This document shows, in pieces, positions 43,702 to 55,730 of a DNA stretch of 64,000 bases (its first letter is position 1; each line of letters opens with the position of its first letter). A program made the position numbers and the translations under genes. The stretch is from Bacillus horti (GTDB lineage: Bacteria > Bacillota > Bacilli > Caldalkalibacillales > JCM-10596). The notes below the pieces were generated by a model, which was not told where the DNA came from, did no database searches, and worked only from the letters and a program-made list of their open reading frames with translations. The stretch lies in the NCBI RefSeq assembly GCF_030813115.1, contig NZ_JAUSTY010000005.1, positions 62,001-126,000 of the forward strand, given 5' to 3'.

Positions 43702-46700
43702 ATCAACTCAACTCAAGAAGATTCTCGTTATTGGCTCAGGACCGATTGTAATTGGACAGGCCGCCGAGTTCGATTATGCGGGAACACAAGCGTGTCAGGC
43801 CTTAAAAGAAGAGGGCTATGAGGTTATTCTGATTAACTCCAACCCAGCAACGATTATGACCGATACGAATATGGCTGATAAGGTTTATATTGAACCAATT
43901 ACATTAGAGTTTGTAACTAGAATTATCCGTCAAGAGAAGCCAGATGGTATCCTTCCGACTCTAGGGGGACAAACAGGCTTAAACATGGCTGTAGAGCTTG
44001 CCGAGGCGGGTATTCTAGAGGAAGAAAATGTTCAGCTACTAGGGACAGAGCTTTCTGCGATTAAAAAAGCTGAGGACAGAGACCTCTTCAGAGAGCTGAT
44101 GAAGGAGCTAGGTGAACCTGTTCCAACTAGTGATATTATTCATTCGATTGAAGAAGCCCTTGCCTTTGTAGATAAAATTGGTTACCCGGTGATCATTCGA
44201 CCTGCCTATACGCTTGGAGGTACAGGCGGAGGGATTGTTAAGGATGAGGAAAGCCTAAGGGAAATCGTAGCGAGTGGTTTGAAGTATTCACCTGTTACAC
44301 AGTGTTTGATTGAAAAAAGCATTGCTGGCTACAAAGAGATTGAATATGAGGTAATGCGTGACGCTAACGATTCCTGTATTGTTGTTTGTAACATGGAAAA
44401 TATAGATCCGGTTGGAGTTCATACTGGTGACAGTATTGTTGTAGCGCCGAGTCAGACCCTTTCTGATCGAGAATACCAAATGCTACGCTCATCTGCTCTT
44501 AGAATTATTCGTGCACTAAAAATAGAAGGGGGCTGTAATGTCCAATACGCTCTCGACCCGGACAGCTTTCAATATTATGTCATCGAAGTGAATCCACGTG
44601 TAAGTCGTTCTTCTGCTCTGGCTTCAAAAGCAACAGGATATCCGATTGCGAAAATGGCGGCTAAAATTGCTGTTGGGTATCGCTTAGATGAAATGATTAA
44701 TCCAGTAACACAGCGCACGTATGCAAGCTTCGAGCCAGCTTTAGACTACATTGTAACGAAAATACCTCGCTGGCCCTTCGATAAGTTCCAATCCGCGAAT
44801 CGTAAGCTAGGTACTCAGATGAAGGCAACTGGAGAAGTGATGGCGATCGGTCGTAATTTCGAGGAGTCCTTACTCAAGGCGATCCGCTCTTTAGAAACAG
44901 GTGTATATCATATTGAGCTTCCTGAGCTCCGTGGCTTGGACGACGAAAAGCTTCAAAGTAAATGCACCAATGCGGATGATGAGAGAATCTTTGCTGTAGC
45001 CGAGGCTCTACGCCGTGGTTATTCCATCGAGGAAGTATGGAAGTGGACGAAGATTGATTTGTTTTTCCTGCATAAGCTACAAATGATGATTCAGTTTGAA
45101 CAGGAGCTAGAAGGCAAAGCCTTTGATGTTGAACTGTTAAACGAAGCGAAGCGTCTAGGCTTTACGGATGTAAAAATTGCTGAGCTGTGGAGCACGACAG
45201 AGGATGAGGTTAGAGCGTTTCGTAAGGTAGCAGGAATTGAGCCTGTTTATAAAATGGTAGATACGTGTGCAGCTGAGTTTGAGTCAACAACACCGTACTA
45301 TTATTCAACATATGAGCAAGAAAACGAGGTGCTTCCTTCCTCGAAAAAGAAAATCATTGTGTTAGGCTCTGGCCCGATCCGAATCGGTCAAGGGATTGAG
45401 TTCGATTATGCAACCGTCCATGCCGTATGGGCGATCAAAGAAGCTGGCTACGAAGCGATTATTATCAATAACAATCCAGAGACCGTATCGACCGATTTCA
45501 ATACGTCAGATCGACTATACTTTGAGCCTTTATTTGCTGAGGATGTACTACACATTATCGAACAAGAAAAACCTGAAGGTGTCATTGTTCAATTTGGTGG
45601 TCAAACAGCGATCAATCTTACAGCTGCTCTTGAAAAAGCGGGTGTCCCGATTATTGGAACGGATGTAGCCCATATTGATGCTGCAGAGGATAGAGAGAAG
45701 TTTGAAAAGCTATTAGGGCAGCTACAAATTGCCCAGCCTCCTGGTAAGACAGTTACGTCTGTTGATGGAGCGGTAACGGCAGCTGAAGGTTTAGGATTTC
45801 CTGTACTTGTTCGACCTTCTTATGTATTGGGTGGGAGAGCAATGGAAATTGTGTATAACCAAGAAGAGCTGCTCGGATACATGGAGAATGCTGTACGAGT
45901 AAACCCTCAGCATCCAGTGCTAATAGATCGTTATCTGCTAGGTAAAGAGGTTGAAGTAGATGCGATTTGTGACGGGAATGAGGTTCTTATTCCAGGGATA
46001 ATGGAGCATATTGAACGAGCTGGTGTACACTCCGGAGATTCAATTGCTGTCTATCCACCGCAAACGATAAGCCCAGAAATTAAAGAGAAAATCATCGAGA
46101 TGACAACAGAGTTAGCCAAAGGCTTAGAAATCAAAGGCCTGCTTAACATTCAGTTTGTGATTTACAAGGAGCAGGTGTATGTACTTGAAGTGAATCCACG
46201 TTCTTCGCGTACCGTTCCTTTCTTAAGTAAAATTACAGGTATACCTATGGCTAATTTAGCTACAAAAGTGATTCTTGGTCAATCTCTACAGGAATTAGGA
46301 TATCAAGGTGGGTATCACCCAGAAGCAGACGTAGTTTCTGTAAAGGTGCCTGTTTTCTCCTTCGCTAAGCTGAGAAGAGTAGATATTACTCTAGGACCTG
46401 AGATGAAATCAACAGGAGAGGTAATGGGGAGAGATGTGAAGCTGGAAAAGGCTTTATATAAAGGCCTGATTGCCGCAGGAATGAACATTCCAACCCATGG
46501 ATCTGTTTTAGTTACTGTGGCAGATAAGGACAAAGAGGAAGCAACTGAGGTTATCCAAAGATTTCATCAGCTAGGCTTTAATATAGTGGCTACCTCAGGC
46601 ACAGCTTCAAGGCTTGAAGAGGTTAAAATACCGGTAACGAAGGTGAAAAAACTTTCTGAAGGAACTCCAAATTTATTAGATCAGGTACGTACAGGACAGG

Positions 46701-46906
46701 TGAGCTTTATTATTAACACGTTAACGAAAGGCAAGCAGCCAGCTCGTGACGGATTTAGAATTAGGCGTGAAGCGGTAGAAAATGGTGTGGTTGTCTTTAC
46801 TTCCTTGGATACGGCAAAAGCAATGATTAAAGTCCTTGAAACGATCACATTTTCATCAGCTCCAATGCCAGTTTTTGAAAAGAAAAGTAGCTTGTCATTG
46901 AAATGA
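43694..46906 (+). CDS. carB: carbamoyl-phosphate synthase large subunit
   Basis: Synthetase subunit of 1070 residues: two homologous ATP-grasp halves (about 1-550 and 551-935; each opens with a VLGSGPI..GQ..EFDYA segment) and a C-terminal MGS-like allosteric domain (about 936-1070). It makes carbamoyl phosphate from bicarbonate, ammonia and two ATP. AAGGGAG lies 10 bases before the ATG, inside the end of carA. Length matches Bacillus PyrAB. pyrK follows after 9 bases. Confidence 0.98.
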   Translation: MPKSTQLKKILVIGSGPIVIGQAAEFDYAGTQACQALKEEGYEVILINSNPATIMTDTNMADKVYIEPITLEFVTRIIRQEKPDGILPTLGGQTGLNMAVELAEAGILEEENVQLLGTELSAIKKAEDRDLFRELMKELGEPVPTSDIIHSIEEALAFVDKIGYPVIIRPAYTLGGTGGGIVKDEESLREIVASGLKYSPVTQCLIEKSIAGYKEIEYEVMRDANDSCIVVCNMENIDPVGVHTGDSIVVAPSQTLSDREYQMLRSSALRIIRALKIEGGCNVQYALDPDSFQYYVIEVNPRVSRSSALASKATGYPIAKMAAKIAVGYRLDEMINPVTQRTYASFEPALDYIVTKIPRWPFDKFQSANRKLGTQMKATGEVMAIGRNFEESLLKAIRSLETGVYHIELPELRGLDDEKLQSKCTNADDERIFAVAEALRRGYSIEEVWKWTKIDLFFLHKLQMMIQFEQELEGKAFDVELLNEAKRLGFTDVKIAELWSTTEDEVRAFRKVAGIEPVYKMVDTCAAEFESTTPYYYSTYEQENEVLPSSKKKIIVLGSGPIRIGQGIEFDYATVHAVWAIKEAGYEAIIINNNPETVSTDFNTSDRLYFEPLFAEDVLHIIEQEKPEGVIVQFGGQTAINLTAALEKAGVPIIGTDVAHIDAAEDREKFEKLLGQLQIAQPPGKTVTSVDGAVTAAEGLGFPVLVRPSYVLGGRAMEIVYNQEELLGYMENAVRVNPQHPVLIDRYLLGKEVEVDAICDGNEVLIPGIMEHIERAGVHSGDSIAVYPPQTISPEIKEKIIEMTTELAKGLEIKGLLNIQFVIYKEQVYVLEVNPRSSRTVPFLSKITGIPMANLATKVILGQSLQELGYQGGYHPEADVVSVKVPVFSFAKLRRVDITLGPEMKSTGEVMGRDVKLEKALYKGLIAAGMNIPTHGSVLVTVADKDKEEATEVIQRFHQLGFNIVATSGTASRLEEVKIPVTKVKKLSEGTPNLLDQVRTGQVSFIINTLTKGKQPARDGFRIRREAVENGVVVFTSLDTAKAMIKVLETITFSSAPMPVFEKKSSLSLK

Positions 46907-46915
46907 GGTGGGGAC

Positions 46916-49415
<2,500 letters not shown>

Positions 49416-49542
49416 ATGACTAGATGACAAAAATGATAATCATTGAGAATTTGGAATTAAATTGAACTAGACCATGAATGAGAAGAGAGAATAATTGAAA
49501 ATGGAATAAAATAAAAAAGATAGGTTATCAGGAGGAAGAGGA

Positions 49543-50163
49543 ATGAGTAGATTACAAGAATCAGTGGTAAAGCATTTATTGCAAATTGGAGCCGTTGCCT
49601 TGCGTCCAAATGAGCCGTTTATCTGGACATCTGGAATTGAATCACCTATCTATTGCGACAATCGTTTAACGATGTCATATCCTCATGTGCGCCAGGAGAT
49701 TGCCCAGGGTTTAGCTCAAATCATCGAAAAGAACTTTAAAGATGTACAAAGTGTATCAGGAACAGCAACAGCTGGTATTCCACATGCAGCTTGGGTTGCA
49801 GATCGGATGAACCTACCTATGACCTACGTACGATCAAGTGCTAAAGGACATGGTAAGAAGAATCTAATCGAAGGAAAGCTTGAACAAGGTGAAAGAGTTG
49901 TCGTCATTGAAGACTTAATTTCCACTGGAAAAAGCTCTGTGGCTGCTGTTGAAGCCCTACGTGAAGCCGGAGCAAATGTACTAGGAATTGTAGCAATCTT
50001 TACTTATGGATTTAAGCAGGCTGATGAAAAATTAGCTGGAGCCGAAGTACCGTATCATACGTTAACTAACTATCAAACGTTAGTTTCGATTGCAGATGAT
50101 TTAGGACAGTTTTCTGAAGAAGAAATGAATAAGCTAAAAGCTTGGAATCCCTTTAACGATTAA
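49543..50163 (+). CDS. pyrE: orotate phosphoribosyltransferase
   Basis: Joins orotate to PRPP to make OMP, step five. The 206 residues contain the PRPP-binding motif VVVIEDLISTGKSS and the flexible-loop segment RSSAKGHGKKNLIEG. CAGGAGG lies 8 bases before the ATG. It is the last gene of the operon; its stop codon lies inside the loop of a terminator hairpin. Acts in the cytoplasm as a dimer. Confidence 0.97.
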   Translation: MSRLQESVVKHLLQIGAVALRPNEPFIWTSGIESPIYCDNRLTMSYPHVRQEIAQGLAQIIEKNFKDVQSVSGTATAGIPHAAWVADRMNLPMTYVRSSAKGHGKKNLIEGKLEQGERVVVIEDLISTGKSSVAAVEALREAGANVLGIVAIFTYGFKQADEKLAGAEVPYHTLTNYQTLVSIADDLGQFSEEEMNKLKAWNPFND

Positions 50164-50180
50164 GTTAGAGGGATTTTTCT
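50146..50180 (+). terminator. Rho-independent terminator of the pyr operon overlapping the pyrE stop
   Basis: AATCCCTTTAAC (50146-50157) pairs with GTTAGAGGGATT (50164-50175) over 12 bp (one U-G). The loop is GATTAA, which contains the pyrE stop codon TAA, and T residues follow. The remaining gap up to thiM (50181-50413) shows no further recognisable element. Confidence 0.85.
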
Positions 50181-50413
50181 CATTGAAAGCACAGGAAGGC
50201 ACAGTCAAAAGACCTATGATTGGTATCACAGTTATTTTCGATAATCTATGCTAGGATAGGGTATAAATAATTTAGATAAGATATGTAATTTTGGATAATT
50301 AGATTATGGATGCAAAGAAAAAAGGGAGAGAAGCAATAGAAGAAAAGAAGAAAAGAAGATATAAAAGAGTGATAGTAATATCATGTTAATGCTGAAGAAA
50401 AGGATGATGAGTA

Positions 50414-51226
50414 ATGAATTGGAATGGAGAAGAAGTATCCACACTGTTAAGAAAGGTTAGAGAAAAGAATCCATTAGTCCATAACATAACGAATGACGTC
50501 GTGACTAATTATACGGCAAATGGTCTGTTGGCTCTAGGGGCTTCACCAGTTATGGCGGTAGCACATGAAGAAGTAGAAGATATGGCAAAGATCGCTGGTG
50601 CTGTGGTGTTAAACATTGGAACATTAACGGAGGCTCAAGTAGAGGCGATGCTCCTTGCAGGAAAATCGGCTAACAAACATGGTGTTCCTGTTATACTAGA
50701 TCCAGTAGGGGCAGGGGCTACCTTATATCGTACGGAAACTGCAAGAAAAATACTGCGTGAGGTCCAGGTTTCTGTTTTAAGAGGGAATGCGGCTGAGGTG
50801 GCTAATGTAATGGGAGAAGAGTGGGAAATTAAAGGTGTTGATGCAGGAGAAGTAGCAGGGGATACTGTAGCCCTATGTCATGCAGCCGCGAAACAGCTAG
50901 GATGTACCGTAGTAATAACTGGCAAAGATGATGTTGTTTCAAATGGGAATGAGAGTATTGTTACAGGGAACGGTCATGTGCTTTCTACTAAGGTAACAGG
51001 ATCTGGCTGTCTGTTGAGCTCAGTGGTTGGTGCCTTTTGTGCAATTGAAGAAGACCTGGTTTTTGCTTCTGTTTCTGCTGTAGCTAGTTACGGTATAGCT
51101 GCTGAGCTTGCCGGCGCAAAGCAATCACTGCCGGGGAGCTTTCAGATCGAATTTCTAAACCAGTTAAATGCTCTTACTGAAAAGGACATTCTTGAGAAAT
51201 TAAATATTGAATATAAGAACGTATAG
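50414..51226 (+). CDS. thiM: hydroxyethylthiazole kinase
   Basis: Phosphorylates 4-methyl-5-(2-hydroxyethyl)thiazole in thiamine salvage. The 270-residue ribokinase-like protein shows [31 protein letters not shown] at the substrate site, [13 protein letters not shown] and the ATP/catalytic motif [20 protein letters not shown] with Cys as catalytic residue. GGATGA precedes the ATG by about 8 bases. No thiE or thiD lies next to it, unlike B. subtilis thiME, and no TPP riboswitch is visible upstream. Confidence 0.95.
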   Translation: MNWNGEEVSTLLRKVREKNPLVHNITNDVVTNYTANGLLALGASPVMAVAHEEVEDMAKIAGAVVLNIGTLTEAQVEAMLLAGKSANKHGVPVILDPVGAGATLYRTETARKILREVQVSVLRGNAAEVANVMGEEWEIKGVDAGEVAGDTVALCHAAAKQLGCTVVITGKDDVVSNGNESIVTGNGHVLSTKVTGSGCLLSSVVGAFCAIEEDLVFASVSAVASYGIAAELAGAKQSLPGSFQIEFLNQLNALTEKDILEKLNIEYKNV

Positions 51227-51335
51227 CCATGGAACTATTATTGTAATGAACGCTTTCAACTAACCCCGAGGATGATTATAATATGAATTTTGTTTGTTCG
51301 CTAAAAAGGAAATTCATTCCAGTATTTTAGTCATG

Positions 51336-51372
51336 GAATCCGATTAACCGAAAAATTGGATTCTTTTTCTTT
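51336..51372 (+). terminator. Rho-independent terminator after thiM
   Basis: GAATCCGAT (51336-51344) pairs with ATTGGATTC (51355-51363), 9 bp with one G-U, followed by TTTTTCTTT. Confidence 0.8.
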
Positions 51373-51379
51373 ACAAACT

Positions 51380-51430
51380 AATAACGCTGTTTTATTATAT
51401 AACTATATTATATAAAAAAACATCGTTATT
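51380..51430. promoter_or_regulatory. 51-bp near-perfect palindrome upstream of the TetR gene, operator candidate
   Basis: Two 23-base arms (51380-51402 and 51408-51430) around CTATA match as inverted repeats at 21 of 23 positions. Outer parts are AATAACG...CGTTATT and inner parts TTATATAA/TTATATAA. It lies after the thiM terminator and about 85 bases before the TetR start, where an autoregulatory operator is expected. It is twice the length of a usual TetR site. Confidence 0.6.
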
Positions 51431-51513
51431 TAATTGATTTATATATATTAATGTAGTTCTGTCTTCTTCTAAAAAAGCAGTTAAGTAAGACGATTAATAA
51501 AAGGAGTGAATTT

Positions 51514-52113
51514 ATGAAGAGTAGATTTGAAAGAGAACAAATCCGATTAAGAGAGGAAATTCTCAATGCTGCCTTACATATTGCTCAGTCGGAGGGATGG
51601 GCTGCTGTAAGTATTAGGGGGATTGCGCATAAAATTGAATACAGTACGACCAAGGTGTATGAGCTTTTTGAGAACAAGGATCACATTGTGCTTGAGTTAC
51701 TACGTAAAGGATTTACATTGCTGGCTACAAAGCTTGAAGAGGCAGTAGGTGCTTATTCAGATCCTGAGGAAAAAGCGATTGCTTTAACAAGAGCGTACTG
51801 TGCTTTCGCATGGGATCATGGAGCTTATTATCGGATCATGTTTGGAATGGACGGAGTCCCGTTTGGAGTTGAACAAACCTGGCAGGAAGGGATGCGTATA
51901 GGTGAGATCAGCAAGAATGTGCTCTCCTCTTTTTTGCCGCATTGTACGGACGAAGAAGTTGATCATTATGTTTACGCTTCATGGGGAACGTTGCATGGCA
52001 TATCGTCCTTATTTATGTCTGGTAGATTATATGGCACAAGAGAGCAAGCAGAGGAGCTTGCTTTAAAAGCTGTTTTAAATATGACTAAAAGTGGAAGAGA
52101 GAGTGAAAGTTAA
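51514..52113 (+). CDS. TetR/AcrR-family transcriptional regulator
   Basis: A 199-residue regulator with a N-terminal helix-turn-helix (LREEILNAALHIAQSEGWAAVSIRGIAHKIEYSTTKVYELFENKDHIVLELL) and a C-terminal ligand domain of the WHG type (TRAYCAFAWDHGAYYRIMFGMDG, YASWGTLHGISSLFMSGRL). AAAGGAGTG precedes the ATG. The stop overlaps by one base the start of a DUF4267 gene (TAATG), its probable target and partner. The long palindrome upstream suggests autoregulation. Ligand unknown. Confidence 0.9.
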   Translation: MKSRFEREQIRLREEILNAALHIAQSEGWAAVSIRGIAHKIEYSTTKVYELFENKDHIVLELLRKGFTLLATKLEEAVGAYSDPEEKAIALTRAYCAFAWDHGAYYRIMFGMDGVPFGVEQTWQEGMRIGEISKNVLSSFLPHCTDEEVDHYVYASWGTLHGISSLFMSGRLYGTREQAEELALKAVLNMTKSGRESES

Positions 52114-52574
52114 TGAAGGAGAAAGTTGAGAATAAAAGAAAGAAATGGGGACCAAAATCGTTATCCTTTTGGCTCATTATGGTGTGTGCATTTGGCTTAA
52201 TAGCGCTGGGTATTAATGGTTTTATTCAACCATTAGCTGCTTCCAGAGCATTTGGCTTAGAAATCGTGAGTCCTCTAGATAGTGGATATGTAAGAGCGAA
52301 GGCAGCACGAGATTTAGTATTAGGGATAAGTATTATTGTTCTTGTATTTATGAGAATAAAAAAGGTATTAATAGCATTTTCTCTTGTATCGGCTATCATT
52401 CCATTTATTGACGGGATCTTGGTGCTTACACAATATGGTGGTGAGTTAAAGGATAGCTGGCAGCATTTTATTACAATGCTTGGCGTATTATTCATATCGT
52501 TTTTATTGTGGAAAGAAAAAGGTATGGATTCATCTGTAGAGGATTTAAAGAAAAAAGCGGTTGGAACAGCATAA
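52113..52574 (+). CDS. DUF4267 family membrane protein
   Basis: A 153-residue protein with four hydrophobic helices (SFWLIMVCAFGLIALGINGFI, DLVLGISIIVLVFMRI, VLIAFSLVSAIIPFIDGILVLT, FITMLGVLFISFLLW) and the DUF4267 pattern RAFGLEIVSPLDSGYVRAKAARDLVLG. Function unknown; members often neighbour TetR regulators. It is translationally coupled to the TetR gene by a one-base overlap and ends at a terminator. Confidence 0.78.
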   Translation: MKEKVENKRKKWGPKSLSFWLIMVCAFGLIALGINGFIQPLAASRAFGLEIVSPLDSGYVRAKAARDLVLGISIIVLVFMRIKKVLIAFSLVSAIIPFIDGILVLTQYGGELKDSWQHFITMLGVLFISFLLWKEKGMDSSVEDLKKKAVGTA

Positions 52575-52641
52575 AATATCACCTTGGGTGGAAGCAGCGC
52601 AAGATTTTGTCGTGCATTATAGCAATTATTTGATCATGTTT

Positions 52642-52672
52642 CACCACACACTTAAAAAGTGTGTGGTGTTTT
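52642..52672 (+). terminator. Rho-independent terminator of the TetR-DUF4267 operon
   Basis: CACCACACACTT pairs perfectly with AAGTGTGTGGTG (12 bp) around AAA, followed by TTTT. Confidence 0.88.
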
Positions 52673-52681
52673 AAAATCAGA

Positions 52682-53596
52682 TTATCGATATCCCGTAGCG
52701 TCTGCTGGTTTACCTGCGTCCTGCACCTCTGTAATATACCTCCAGCAATCTGGCTGAGATCCATCAAGGTCGTAAAATTGATAATGCTTACCTAATTGTC
52801 CGCTTGAAAGGGATTGGGCATTCCATTTTTCCACATCGGGATCAGTAGCTAGTGCAGCAACAGCACGTCCAACAAAACGAGGGGTTTCTGAAATAATGAA
52901 ATGTGGCTCTTTAACGGTAGCATCTCTCCAATTATCTTCTTTAACACCGAATTCCTCAAGCATAATTTCTGATCTCATCCAGCCCGGAGTTAAAGCCACT
53001 GCTGTACAACCGTAATCTTTAAGCTCTTGTGCCTGTGACCAAGCCAAACGAGTAACGGAGGTTTTTGCTAAATCATAAAACACAGATAGGCGATAGTTTT
53101 TAGCGTTATATTCGGATGTACCGTCTGTCATTTCTACGACTAGCCCACCTTTATTTTTCATTAATAATGGCAATGCATAGTGACTAGTAATAATATGAGT
53201 ATCGATAGCCAATCTTAGCATTCGAAAACCAGTGTCTAAGGAATGCTCCCAGATAGGTATGTTCCATTCAGCTAAGTATTCCGCTCCCCAGATATCGTTA
53301 ACGAGCACATCTAGCCGACCTTGCTCATTTTCAATTTTCTCAACAAGCTTTTTTACCTGCTCAGGAACTAGGTGATCAACCTGAACAGCAATTCCTTGAC
53401 CCCCAGCTTCTGTAACTTGCTCTGCCGTTTCTTCAATTGTTTCAGGTCGATTGTATTCAGATTTTTGCCCCCGCGTTGTTCTACCGGTCACATAGACTAT
53501 AAATCCTGCTGCACCTAGTTCTATAGCAATTCCACGACCTGCTCCTCGTGTCCCCCCTGCAACTAGTGCTACCTTTTTCCCAGTGTTTGAATTCAT
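52682..53596 (-). CDS. short-chain dehydrogenase/reductase (SDR)
   Basis: A 304-residue Rossmann enzyme, longer than classical SDRs (about 250). The cofactor loop is VAGGTRGAGRGIAIELG, the second-strand Arg-Thr-Thr-Arg favours NADP(H), the NDIWGAEYL segment replaces the usual NNAG, and the active-site pair is Tyr-x3-Lys in FYDLAKTSV. A long C-terminal section follows (SSGQLGKHYQFYDLDGSQPDC). AGGGAA precedes the ATG. It converges with the DUF4267 operon. Substrate unknown. Confidence 0.88.
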   Translation of the reverse strand: MNSNTGKKVALVAGGTRGAGRGIAIELGAAGFIVYVTGRTTRGQKSEYNRPETIEETAEQVTEAGGQGIAVQVDHLVPEQVKKLVEKIENEQGRLDVLVNDIWGAEYLAEWNIPIWEHSLDTGFRMLRLAIDTHIITSHYALPLLMKNKGGLVVEMTDGTSEYNAKNYRLSVFYDLAKTSVTRLAWSQAQELKDYGCTAVALTPGWMRSEIMLEEFGVKEDNWRDATVKEPHFIISETPRFVGRAVAALATDPDVEKWNAQSLSSGQLGKHYQFYDLDGSQPDCWRYITEVQDAGKPADATGYR

Positions 53597-53744
53597 TTTC
53601 TTCCCTCCATCACATAGAGTCTTTCTTCAACTTAGTATGAACTACACTTGTCATTGTACACCTGATTTATGACAACCTCTGTCATATTTAAATAGGAGCT
53701 CTATGTTACTTTAGGGATTTAATATAGGATTTAAATACGAGTAA

Positions 53745-54467
53745 TTAGGCAGAATGGGGAACAGGATAAGGAAGAACATGTACCTTTATATCTTTCTCAA
53801 TTCCATTCCTTACTACAGTTAATGAGAGCATTCCTTGTGGTGCTATCTCAGTCAGGAGAAGCTCAAGGTCTTCATATGTATGAATATCCTTTCCGTTAGC
53901 TTTAACAATGATATCCTGAGCATAAAGCTGTTTGGAGACCTCTGTCCCTTCTTTTACTTTTAACACTAGGACTCCACGCTTAACCTTATATTTTTCATGG
54001 TGATCAGGGCGGATCGAGGTTGAGCTAATAGCTAGCCAGTTCTTCCAAAAAGCTTTACGTAAGTCCTTATTATCTTCAAGAACGCTTTTAAAATTTAGTA
54101 ATAGTAGTTTTGTGCCTAAAGCCATATTCTCCATCATCATGTGACCTTCGTCTCCTAACCATAATCCTATATAGGTTACAGTGACTCGTGTTCCGTTTTC
54201 CTCAGCAGATAAAGTCCAGATTGTTAGATTATCTTGTTCATACTGAATGGTCATTTTCTCGTATGGGACAAGCTCGGTGATTACTCCTTCGGAGGTGACT
54301 CCCCAACCATAATCAAAGGTAGCTCGCCCTCCAACCTTTAATTCTAGGGTGCAGGAGCGTGTCTCCCATCGATTTCTTTCTTCAGTCTTTGTTAGGGCAG
54401 ACCAAACAGTTCCTATGCTGGCCTCTATAAATATTTCTCGACTAATAGATGTTGATCTTGCTTCCAT
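53745..54467 (-). CDS. SRPBCC (AHSA1-like) domain fused to a C-terminal PDZ domain
   Basis: A 240-residue cytoplasmic protein. Residues about 5-150 are an AHSA1-type SRPBCC fold (REIFIEASIGTVWSALTKTEERNRWE, GVITELVPYEKMTIQYE, GTRVTVTYIGLW), a ligand-binding cavity. Residues about 165-235 read as a PDZ domain: RGVLVLKVKEGTEVSKQLYAQDIIVKANGKDI and MLSLTVVRNGIEKDIKV. No signal peptide or protease is attached. I start at ATG 54467 (AAAGG, 8 bases) rather than GTG 54476. It lies 19 bases after an ArsR gene, a common ArsR-SRPBCC pairing. The fusion is unusual; function unknown. Confidence 0.8.
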   Translation of the reverse strand: MEARSTSISREIFIEASIGTVWSALTKTEERNRWETRSCTLELKVGGRATFDYGWGVTSEGVITELVPYEKMTIQYEQDNLTIWTLSAEENGTRVTVTYIGLWLGDEGHMMMENMALGTKLLLLNFKSVLEDNKDLRKAFWKNWLAISSTSIRPDHHEKYKVKRGVLVLKVKEGTEVSKQLYAQDIIVKANGKDIHTYEDLELLLTEIAPQGMLSLTVVRNGIEKDIKVHVLPYPVPHSA

Positions 54468-54486
54468 ACATATCACCTTTCCTTTG

Positions 54487-54813
54487 TCATTTTTTATTTT
54501 TTTGTTTTTCTACCTGTTCAGCGTAGCTTTTCAGACTATGAAGCTTATGATCTAGAATTTGCTCGATCTCCTGACGGGCAACGTGGTAGCTCGCTTCAAA
54601 GTTCACTTTGTTTAGACTATAAAAGCATTGCCTGCCTATTCGTTTTTCATCAATAAAGCCCTCCTCTTTTAAGATTTTTAAATGCTTGGTTAATGCTGGC
54701 TGTGTGATGGAGAATTGCGCTACAAGATCTGATTGTGTTTTCTCGGAAACAGCAAGCATTTTTAAAATGGAGCGTCTAATGGGGTCATTCATGACTCGGT
54801 ATAAATCTTTCAT
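54487..54813 (-). CDS. ArsR-family winged-helix regulator
   Basis: A 108-residue regulator: MKDLYRVMNDPIRRSILKMLAVSEKTQSDLVAQFSITQPALTKHLKILKEEGFID is a typical ArsR helix-turn-helix, followed by GRQCFYSLNKVNFEAS and a Lys-rich C-terminal helix. No metal-site Cys pair is visible. It belongs to the subgroup that is co-transcribed with AHSA1/SRPBCC genes, here 19 bases downstream, and probably represses its own operon. No obvious ribosome site stronger than a weak purine run is seen. Confidence 0.88.
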   Translation of the reverse strand: MKDLYRVMNDPIRRSILKMLAVSEKTQSDLVAQFSITQPALTKHLKILKEEGFIDEKRIGRQCFYSLNKVNFEASYHVARQEIEQILDHKLHSLKSYAEQVEKQKNKK

Positions 54814-54989
54814 TTACTTATTCTCCCAACATATAACTTTTAGGATATATATTAAATTATAAACGTCAATAAAATAAATGTCAATGGCTGGTTTTTTATA
54901 GTAGAATGAGCGTTTGTTAAATGCATTATTCTATAACCTTTGTTGAGTAATCTGCTTTACAACTTTAGATTTGTGTTAGTTTTGTTTGG

Positions 54990-55484
54990 TTATTCAATTG
55001 TAAACTCTGCTGTTAAATGGCATTTATCATAGTTTCTTGCGCTTCTAAAATCCAATATAGATTTCACTATTCGGTATTCGCCAGTATCCAGCTTTCCATA
55101 GAGCCAACCCCAATCAACTGTCCATTCCCTAACGTCCGAATTAGCTAAGTCATAGCCTATATCATTGAATCCGTAATTATCAGCTAGTGCGATAGGAACT
55201 TGATACCATCCTCCATCTATTTCCTTTTCTAATAGAAAATCATCACCATAGATGCATTGTTTGTCGGAGTTATTCTTAAATGCTACTGTCAATCCAGTAG
55301 ATGATACAGTTTCTTCTTTCGCAGACATAGTTACTCCATCCAAATTGTTGACAGTTTCATAAATTGTAGGCTCCCAATCAGTTCCCTCAGTTGGGGTTGG
55401 ATGGCTATTGCTTAAACTACCGCATCCTGAAAAAAGCATTAAACCGACTACCATGCAGAGTAGCGAACATAAGTATTTATTCAT
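54990..55484 (-). CDS. lipoprotein with Ig-like (Big_14-type) domain
   Basis: A 164-residue lipoprotein: signal peptide with lipobox LFSGC, Cys21 the lipid attachment site, then a Ser/Thr/Pro-rich linker and a beta-rich domain (GLTVAFKNNSDKQCIYGDDFLLEKEIDGGWYQVPI and EWTVDWGWLYGKLDTGEYRIVKSI) of the kind found in Bacillus immunoglobulin-like lipoproteins. GGGGTGA lies about 6 bases before the ATG. Exposed on the outer face of the membrane. Function unknown. It is flanked by intergenic gaps and appears monocistronic. Confidence 0.75.
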   Translation of the reverse strand: MNKYLCSLLCMVVGLMLFSGCGSLSNSHPTPTEGTDWEPTIYETVNNLDGVTMSAKEETVSSTGLTVAFKNNSDKQCIYGDDFLLEKEIDGGWYQVPIALADNYGFNDIGYDLANSDVREWTVDWGWLYGKLDTGEYRIVKSILDFRSARNYDKCHLTAEFTIE

Positions 55485-55654
55485 GTAATCACCCCTTTAC
55501 GTTATTAGACGTTAGAGCAAATATATAAGTTGACTAATTATATAAATAAATCCTTGTTACACAATGTCTTTGTATTTGATGCAACTCATTTTTAGAATCC
55601 TACCTAAAATGTTAATTTACATTAAGGTCGAAACAGCGCAAGCCTTAACGTAGA

Positions 55655-55699
55655 CAAAAAAACACCCCTCAGTGTTAGTTACGACTAACATGAAGGGTG
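55655..55699 (-). terminator. Rho-independent terminator after the aldo/keto reductase gene
   Basis: On the minus strand CACCC..TGTTAGT pairs with ACTAACA..GGGTG with small internal mismatches and ends in seven T. It lies 31 bases past the stop at 55731. Confidence 0.75.
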
Positions 55700-55730
55700 C
55701 GGATCTATCTGTGCTTATCAACTCAATAGA

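Noticed and set aside
50181-50413. TPP riboswitch before thiM
   Set aside because: No CTGAGA and no ACC(T)GATCTGG-like conserved segments are present in the gap.
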